NCBI GenBank assembly: GCA_905194315.1
Contig: CAJJRX010000036.1
Span: 1-18,015, forward strand
From: an uncultured Sutterella sp.
GTDB lineage: Bacteria; Pseudomonadota; Gammaproteobacteria; Burkholderiales; Burkholderiaceae_F
Reading direction: 5' to 3'
Length of the DNA: 18,015 bases
Below are positions 13,661-18,015 of the stretch, in pieces (within the stretch, counting starts at the first letter, position 1; the number at the start of each line of letters is the position of its first letter). Made by a program: the position numbers and the translations under genes. The notes under the pieces are model-generated. The model saw nothing but the letters and a program-made list of their open reading frames with translations. It was not told the DNA's origin and did no database searches.

Positions 13661-15091
13661 ATGTGCACTTCTGTGATTGTCGGACAGCAGGCTTCTGCTG
13701 ACGGCTCTCTTCTTTTCTGCCGCAGCGCCGACAGCTCCGCCCTTAAGGCACAACACTTTGTGATTCACCCGGCCTGTGACTGGCCCGAAGGCGCCATGTA
13801 CCGTACCAAAGACTACGACGGTGCCACGGACTTCTCCTACCCGATGCCTGCCCACACACTGCGCTACAGCACGGTGCCCAACTGGAAAACACAGCTCCAC
13901 GGGGCTGTAGGCTTTAACGAACTCGGCGTTGGTGTCTCCGGCACGGAAAGCATTTTCGCGCGTGATGACGCCCTCGCCCTCGACCCCTACAACAAGGAAA
14001 CCGGCATCACCGAGGATGACATTCCCGATGTGCTTCTTGCCCGCGCCCGCACGGCCAGGGAGGCTGTGGAGCTTCTCGGACGCATCGTTGAGACGCAGGG
14101 TGCTGCTGAGGGTTTCGGTGTCGGGATTGTCGACGAAAAGGAATCCTGGTACTTTGAAACCGGCACGGGCCACCGCTGGATCGCCCAGAAAACGCCTGCA
14201 ACCATGTATATGGCCACGGGCAACCAGGGCCGTCTGCGCGAGTACGACCCCGGCAATCCCGATCAGCTCGGTGCACCTGATGTGATTGAATGGGCACAGG
14301 CCAACGGCTTTTACAATCCCGCCGACGGCGCGTTTGACTTCGCCCGCGCCTACACCCGTAACGACGAGCGTGACCGTGTCTACAACGATCCGCGTGTCTG
14401 GATCATGCAGAAGCGCTTCAACCCGGCACTCATTCAGGATCCGCATGCCGGGCGTGAATTCCCGGTCTACCTCGAACCGCAGAAGAAAATCTCCGTTGCG
14501 GATCTGCGCGCGGTGCTGCGCGACCACTACAACGGCAGCGAACACGACCCGTACACCAACGGCAAAGGCGGCGAGGAATACTGGCGCCCGATCAGCGTCT
14601 TCCGTACCTACGAGGCGCATATCATGCAGGTGCGCCCCTGGCTGCCGCGCGAAATCGGCTCCGTGATTCACCTGTGCTGGGGGATGGCGGACCTCTCCGT
14701 GTTTGTGCCGTTCTATCAGGGACTCGATGAGGTGCCGGATCACTACGGTCTGGGCACCGATCAGGCGGACGGCGAATCCGTGTACTGGAAGTTCCGCAAG
14801 GTGCAGACGCTCGCCATGACCGACTACGAGAACCTCGCCCCGGTCGTCAAGAGCACCTACGAGGCTTTTGAGGCCGAAATCGACCAGCGTACAGCCGCCT
14901 TTGAGGCTGCCTATCTTGCCGCTCGCGAAGTCGATCCTGCGTGCGCTCACGAGCTCCTGCAGACCTTTAACCTTGAAGTGCTCGCCGAGGCCGAAGACCT
15001 CGCCGAGTCGCTGCTTGACCGGCTCTTCACCCTGCGTACCGAGTCCGTTCAGGCTGCCAACTTCTTTGCCAACCGGTCGCTGAAAGACTGA
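13661..15091 (+). CDS. C69-family dipeptidase (PepD/PipD type)
   Basis: A 476-residue N-terminal nucleophile hydrolase of peptidase family C69, which cleaves a broad range of dipeptides. The protein begins MCTSVIVG: removal of Met exposes Cys2, the family nucleophile, so the start at 13661 is secure; TAAGGA sits about 9 bases upstream. Other family blocks: ADGSLLFCRSAD (13-24), GFNELGVGVSGTES (84-97), GFGVGIVDEKESWYFETGTGHRW (151-173, around the substrate pocket), and the C-terminal helical part. No signal peptide is seen, so it is probably cytosolic. Length is usual for the family (about 470). It sits alone between two terminators. A very long open frame on the opposite strand is a codon-bias shadow. 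Confidence 0.95.
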   Translation: MCTSVIVGQQASADGSLLFCRSADSSALKAQHFVIHPACDWPEGAMYRTKDYDGATDFSYPMPAHTLRYSTVPNWKTQLHGAVGFNELGVGVSGTESIFARDDALALDPYNKETGITEDDIPDVLLARARTAREAVELLGRIVETQGAAEGFGVGIVDEKESWYFETGTGHRWIAQKTPATMYMATGNQGRLREYDPGNPDQLGAPDVIEWAQANGFYNPADGAFDFARAYTRNDERDRVYNDPRVWIMQKRFNPALIQDPHAGREFPVYLEPQKKISVADLRAVLRDHYNGSEHDPYTNGKGGEEYWRPISVFRTYEAHIMQVRPWLPREIGSVIHLCWGMADLSVFVPFYQGLDEVPDHYGLGTDQADGESVYWKFRKVQTLAMTDYENLAPVVKSTYEAFEAEIDQRTAAFEAAYLAAREVDPACAHELLQTFNLEVLAEAEDLAESLLDRLFTLRTESVQAANFFANRSLKD

Positions 15092-15123
15092 TTCTGACCG
15101 TCTCCGAACGGCCCGGTAAATCA

Positions 15124-15161
15124 GCCCGGAGAGCCTCAGCAACAGGCCTCCGGGCTTTTTT
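15124..15161 (+). terminator. Intrinsic terminator after the C69 dipeptidase
   Basis: GCCCGGAG (15124-15131) pairs with CTCCGGGC (15148-15155), extended internally by GCCT/AGGC, and six T residues follow. Confidence 0.93.
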
Positions 15162-15330
15162 GCGCCCCGCTGCCGCAGATGTCCCTCCTCCGGATCTGAT
15201 CCAGCAGGTCAGTTAAAAACGACTGCGGGAGAGGAAAACTGTATTTTTAGAGCAAAAACGCAATCAAAAAACGAAAGAAATTTACAAATATAAACCGTGT
15301 TTTTATGTACCAAAATTTGCGTTTTTACCC

Positions 15331-15487
15331 CCTGCCGGACCCTGTTAGGAGTCCGGTCCGGGAGACCATCAGCAGTTATATAGTGTCTGTACAGAGGAAA
15401 AATTCCCTCTCAGAGCCGCACGAAAAAGATACCGGCTGAGCTCGATTTTTCCCCATCATTTTTTCCTCTGTCCGGACCGGCGGCAGG
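15331..15487. ncRNA. Nested inverted-repeat element, candidate structured RNA
   Basis: The 28-nt segment 15460-15487 is complementary, in order and almost without gaps, to three separate upstream blocks: TTTTTCCTCTG to CAGAGGAAAAA (15392-15402), CCGGACCGG to CCGGTCCGG (15353-15361), and CGGCAGG to CCTGCCG (15331-15337). That makes 27 potential pairs with 15- and 30-nt bulges on the 5' side. The apical part carries another stem, CTC-AGCCG/CGGCT-GAG (15409-15440). The coaxial, one-sided-bulge layout suggests an RNA of about 160 nt. Strand and promoter are unclear; TATAAA at 15289-15294 is only a weak -10. It does not resemble 6S, tmRNA, SRP or RNase P cores that I know. Confidence 0.45.
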
Positions 15488-15544
15488 TGAAAATTTTTCC
15501 GGGTTTCCGGATTTTGACACCTCAGGGCCGGACTGATGTCAGGT

Positions 15545-15553
15545 TGCTATAAT
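15545..15553 (+). promoter_or_regulatory. Extended -10 element without an obvious gene
   Basis: TGCTATAAT is a perfect extended -10 on the plus strand. No gene follows for 730 bp. It may start an untranslated transcript or be chance in AT-rich DNA. Confidence 0.35.
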
Positions 15554-16121
15554 TTTCTTCTCCCTCACCAGTCCCCTCACCACTCGAGGTCTCTCAGGGG
15601 GTGAAAAAGTGTTGTTGTCAGTGTTCTTATTTGTTAAAATAAGGGCAAAGAAAGTCAGAATTACAGACCAACCCCAGGCTGGAAGTGAAAGTTAAAAACA
15701 AACCCTTTAGGGTTCATTTATTAACATTTCAAAAATCCGGCAAAAACGCGATTTTTTTTGACTCTCAGAGAGGCATACCAGCTTATTGGAGAGTTACGGA
15801 TTTGTAGAATTCATCTTCACTTCACAAAAAATCTGAAAAGTAAGATAACGGATTTCTGATGAGACTGATCAAAAAGCTGAAAAGTTACTTTCATCTTTTG
15901 CATCAGCCCTGTGCAAAATTCTGAGTTAAAGTTTTTTCAGAATTCATCATGTTACTCGCCGAACTGTTGAAAGTGTGACATTCTCACTCCGACGATCTTC
16001 ATACATATTCCGGCAGGGTAGGGTAGCGAAAACTGATTTTTTCAGAAAAACAGGCCTTGATGAAAATGAATTTTTCTGTTTAACTCACAACATACGTTAA
16101 GTTTGATAGTACTATTCATCT

Positions 16122-16131
16122 TATAGTGTGA
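16122..16131 (-). promoter_or_regulatory. Inverted copy of the TCACACTATA motif on a minus-strand -10-like site
   Basis: The plus strand reads TATAGTGTGA, the exact reverse complement of the motif over the cassette -10 at 16240-16249. On the minus strand the motif runs into TATAAG, a -10-like hexamer, so it may mark a divergent promoter firing leftward into the gene-less region. The -35 is poor. A perfect palindrome ATAGTACTAT lies beside it at 16105-16114. Confidence 0.4.
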
Positions 16132-16222
16132 GTAATTCATATCTACTACACATCAGAAACCCCTCCGGAACGCCCGTTTTTCCCTTCCCAACCCCTCCAA
16201 AACAAGAAAAAGCAAAAGACGG

Positions 16223-16251
16223 TAGACATTTATCATTATTCACACTATACT
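16223..16251 (+). promoter_or_regulatory. Strong sigma70-type promoter of the HipBA-like cassette with an overlapping operator
   Basis: TAGACA (16223-16228) and TATACT (16246-16251) are exactly 17 bp apart, each five of six consensus. The start would be near 16258, giving a 32-nt leader. TCACACTATA (16240-16249) covers the -10 and has an exact inverted copy at 16122-16131. Binding of the cassette's own XRE protein here is the simple inference, as HipB autoregulates hipBA in E. coli. Confidence 0.6.
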
Positions 16252-16289
16252 TTAAGTAATAGAGCTTAATCATAACTTTCGTGTGACTT

Positions 16290-16607
16290 ATGAGACAATC
16301 TTTTGCAGTTGAAGAAGCAGTGGCCTCCCTGGGGGCCAACCTCAAAGCAGCCCGGCTTCGCCGCCGCCTACCCCAGTCTATCGTCGCAGAACGTTCCGGG
16401 ATTTCGGTCAATACCCTGTCAAAACTTGAAAATGGAGATTGCGGAGTTACGATAGGTAATGTTGCAGGTGTGCTCAATGCACTTGGCCTGCTTCCCCTCT
16501 TACAGGAACTCACGACAGGTGAACAGGATCGTGTCGGTCTGATGCTTGATGAACGATATCTTCCTCAGCGTATCCGTCGGAAAAAGAATGATGGAGAAGA
16601 AAATTGA
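16290..16607 (+). CDS. XRE-family DNA-binding protein, HipB-like antitoxin/regulator
   Basis: A 105-residue cytoplasmic protein with a single Cro/C1-type helix-turn-helix at about residues 14-70: LGANLKAARLRRRLPQSIVA, then ERSGISVNTLSKLENGDCGV, with the typical recognition-helix spacing, then IGNVAGVLNALGL. The C-terminal tail is basic (RIRRKK). In such cassettes the HTH protein dimerises, represses its own promoter and binds the HipA partner. ATG at 16290 has no ribosome site; the predicted transcript start lies 32 bases upstream. The stop overlaps the next gene by four bases. The likely operator is the TCACACTATA motif pair. Its partner seems to be inactive as a kinase, so this protein may now be mainly a regulator. 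HipB naming is by context and fold. Confidence 0.88.
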   Translation: MRQSFAVEEAVASLGANLKAARLRRRLPQSIVAERSGISVNTLSKLENGDCGVTIGNVAGVLNALGLLPLLQELTTGEQDRVGLMLDERYLPQRIRRKKNDGEEN

Positions 16608-17941
16608 CTTATGCACTACCCTCACATTATGAAGTGAGAGCGGGGTGGATACAGAGCAATCCGCTGATCGGAATTCTCACTTTTCCGAGAGAAACCGAAG
16701 GCGGGGAAACAGGTGATAGAAATTCCCGATCGGGAACAAAGCGTTTAAACGTCAGACTCCCCTCTTCTTCTGCCGCAGACACCCCCTATTTTGAATACAG
16801 TCCGGGGTGGCTGGAGACCGGCTTCGCCCTCGGCGGTGATCTGCCCCTTATCTCCGGCCGACAGAAACCGCTCCCCGGAATGAGGACGTTCGGCTTTCTG
16901 AAGGACCGTCAGCCGCACCCGGATGCGGAGGTTTTATTTGCGCCTCAACCTGGTGAGGAAATGCCGGCCGGATATAATCCCCGCATGAGCAAGCTTGAAT
17001 GTGGAGCTGTCTCCATGCCAAGTTCGGCCATCGCCTATGGTGGTATACTTTTTTATGGTATAGATGTGCCACCTCAACCGAGTCAGCCGGTGGTTCACCT
17101 CAACGATTTTCGGGATCTGGTTTTTGGCTGGCACGCGTTCGAACGCGGAAAATCGAGCGTTTCAGAAACGGCTCTTTTGCGCGCGGCCGCCCTCTCGCCC
17201 GACGAAAGGCTCTCATTTTCACTGCTCGCAAACAGCCGTCCCTGCTCTATTACTCTCACGAGCCTTAACGATCCCTACAACGTGCCCTTCTGGCGCGGTT
17301 TTGCACTGAAAATGGCCAGACTGGCTGGCATTGACACGGTGGATTTCAGGCTGGAGAATCATCTCGGGGAAACCTATCTCAACACGGCCCGCTGCGACCG
17401 TACCCCTCTGAAGAGAACTCCTCGCGGGGAGAAATCGCCGGATCGCCCTGTCCTTATTCACATGGCCAGTGCCTCGACACTGTGCCTGAGACGGCATCCG
17501 CGCACCGATCGTGTCGCGCCGGTGAGCTACCTCGGCATTGCCGACATTCTCAACCGCGAAGGCGCCGAGCCGGGCGCTGATCTTCCGCGTCTCTGGGACC
17601 GGCTTGTCTATACGCTTCTCACCAACCGCGCCGGAGACCGCCCCAACCGCTGGCAGTTTGTGCGTGAGGAGCTCGGCTGGCGCCTTGCACCAGCCCATCT
17701 GCTCGAGTGGATGCCGGCCGGCTACGGTTCACGTACGCAGGGAATTACCGCTGACGGGCGCAGACAGCTTGTGGAGGCGGAGGATGCGGTGGCGCTGTGC
17801 GGGTACTTCGCCCTGAAGACACCGGACGCGAAAATGCGTCTTATGGCCATACGCCGTGCGCTCAGAGACTGGGAAGGTATGGCGCTTGAGGAAGGGGCGA
17901 ATCCGAACGACATCAGCATGATGGCAACGCTGTTTGACTGA
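16604..17941 (+). CDS. HipA-family protein with degraded kinase motifs (putative pseudokinase)
   Basis: A 445-residue protein whose order of motifs follows long HipA-type kinases, which phosphorylate a cytosolic target (GltX in E. coli). Recognisable: FALGGDLPL (74-82), FGFLKD (96-101), NDPYNVPFW (222-230), LARLAGI-like MARLAGI (237-243), RCDR (263-266) for RFDR, IHMASASTL (285-293), VSYLGIADIL (307-316), LPRLWDRLVY (327-336), GWRLAPA (358-364). The catalytic loop, normally like NTDDHLRNH, reads NRAGDRPNR (341-349), and the Mg-binding Asp of the PAYD motif is lost (PAHLLEW, 363-369). The stretch that normally carries the ATP-binding AKFPS lysine appears shortened to SITLTSL (215-221). So it has the fold without the chemistry. 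The start is TTG at 16604, overlapping the upstream TGA (TTGA), which suggests translational coupling. The frame is intact and full length. Confidence 0.82.
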   Translation: MTYALPSHYEVRAGWIQSNPLIGILTFPRETEGGETGDRNSRSGTKRLNVRLPSSSAADTPYFEYSPGWLETGFALGGDLPLISGRQKPLPGMRTFGFLKDRQPHPDAEVLFAPQPGEEMPAGYNPRMSKLECGAVSMPSSAIAYGGILFYGIDVPPQPSQPVVHLNDFRDLVFGWHAFERGKSSVSETALLRAAALSPDERLSFSLLANSRPCSITLTSLNDPYNVPFWRGFALKMARLAGIDTVDFRLENHLGETYLNTARCDRTPLKRTPRGEKSPDRPVLIHMASASTLCLRRHPRTDRVAPVSYLGIADILNREGAEPGADLPRLWDRLVYTLLTNRAGDRPNRWQFVREELGWRLAPAHLLEWMPAGYGSRTQGITADGRRQLVEAEDAVALCGYFALKTPDAKMRLMAIRRALRDWEGMALEEGANPNDISMMATLFD

Positions 17942-17970
17942 CGTGCTGCGCTCACGGGTCCCGTTTAGAT

Positions 17971-18002
17971 AAACCGATCAAATCTACTTTTGATCGGTTT
18001 TT
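17971..18002 (+). terminator. Intrinsic terminator after the HipA-like gene
   Basis: AAACCGATCAAA (17971-17982) pairs perfectly with TTTGATCGGTTT (17989-18000) around a 6-base loop, with T residues continuing to 18002. The A-rich 5' flank means it could also act in the other direction. Confidence 0.9.
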
Positions 18003-18015
18003 ATCCTAAAGTTTC

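Larger units (their letters stand above)
15162..16289. other. 1.1-kb AT-rich region without a recognised gene
   Basis: The base composition drops sharply from the GC-rich genes on the left. No open frame over 60 codons lies within 15162-16120 on either strand, and small ones lack ribosome sites. The region holds an AAAAACGCAA/TTGCGTTTTT inverted repeat (15254-15326), the nested structured element (15331-15487), an extended -10 TGCTATAAT (15545-15553), hairpins CTTATTT/AAATAAG (15626-15643), AACCC/GGGTT (15701-15714) and AATTCTGA/TCAGAATT (15917-15944), short direct repeats CTGAAAAGT and ACGGATTT, and the HipBA-like promoter at the right end. It looks like intergenic DNA of a transferred segment. 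Confidence 0.6.

Noticed and set aside
12329..15142. A 937-codon open frame on the minus strand across the EamA and dipeptidase genes
   Set aside because: It lies antisense to two clear genes and reads as unrelated low-complexity residues. Strong third-position G/C bias leaves such antisense frames open.
15305..15439. A 44-codon open frame beginning MYQNLRFYPL inside the AT-rich gap
   Set aside because: It has no ribosome site, uses rare codons, and overlaps the nested inverted repeat, which explains the sequence better.
15331..15487. 6S RNA (ssrS) as the identity of the nested hairpin
   Set aside because: The general shape (long hairpin with bulges) is similar, but the conserved 6S sequence blocks and the usual fau/zapA neighbours are absent, so I leave it unnamed.
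15514..15553. TTGACA (15514-15519) and TATAAT (15548-15553) as a promoter pair
   Set aside because: The spacing is 28 bp, far too long for a -35/-10 pair. Only the extended -10 TGCTATAAT was kept.
16121..16513. A 130-codon minus-strand frame opposite the XRE gene
   Set aside because: It overlaps the promoter and the helix-turn-helix gene on the other strand and shows no recognisable domain.

Overview
This is an 18 kb stretch of bacterial chromosome, GC-rich with strong G/C bias at third codon positions, carrying ordinary housekeeping and transport genes and one AT-rich, probably foreign patch near the right end. The gene set (long E. coli-type QueF, SotB-like exporter, Gln/His-type amino-acid ABC system, C69 dipeptidase, NhaC-family antiporter) fits a proteobacterium. 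My best guess from gene style is the gut betaproteobacterial family Sutterellaceae, but that is an impression and no marker gene here proves it. No rRNA, tRNA, CRISPR array, intact insertion sequence or phage gene was seen.

Layout. 85-1173 (-): threonine-aldolase-family PLP enzyme with its own terminator. 1367-3145 (+): a pyridoxal/pyridoxamine kinase and the queuosine-pathway reductase QueF, separated by a terminator that has a perfect TATAAT just upstream. 3222-3950 (-): a ThiF/MoeB-type adenylating enzyme that lacks both CxxC pairs of the usual zinc site. 4241-5464 (+): SotB-like major facilitator exporter. 5526-8410 (-): a likely three-gene transcription unit, NhaC-family antiporter, then a small cysteine-containing protein of the TIGR04076 type, then an aldo/keto reductase, behind a long structured leader. 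8706-9563 (-): AlkD-like HEAT-repeat DNA glycosylase. 9636-12056 (-): polar amino-acid ABC transporter in the order binding protein, permease, ATPase. 12509-13453 (+): EamA-type drug/metabolite transporter. 13661-15091 (+): C69 dipeptidase.

15162-16289 is a 1.1 kb AT-rich region without a convincing gene. It holds a striking nested inverted repeat (15331-15487) that could fold as a structured RNA, plus several smaller dyads. It ends in a strong promoter for a two-gene HipBA-like cassette (16290-17941): an XRE-type DNA-binding protein overlapped by a HipA-family protein. The HipA homologue has kept the family fold signatures but lost the residues needed for kinase activity, so it looks like a full-length HipA pseudokinase. 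A TCACACTATA motif overlaps the -10 of the cassette promoter, and its inverted copy lies about 110 bp upstream on the other strand, also on a -10-like element, which suggests autoregulation of divergent promoters.

The most interesting points are the HipA pseudokinase with its operator pair, the structured element beside it, the zinc-less ThiF/MoeB protein, the structured nhaC leader, and the promoter-in-terminator arrangement before queF. Everything here was read by eye from sequence; no alignment, folding or database search was run.
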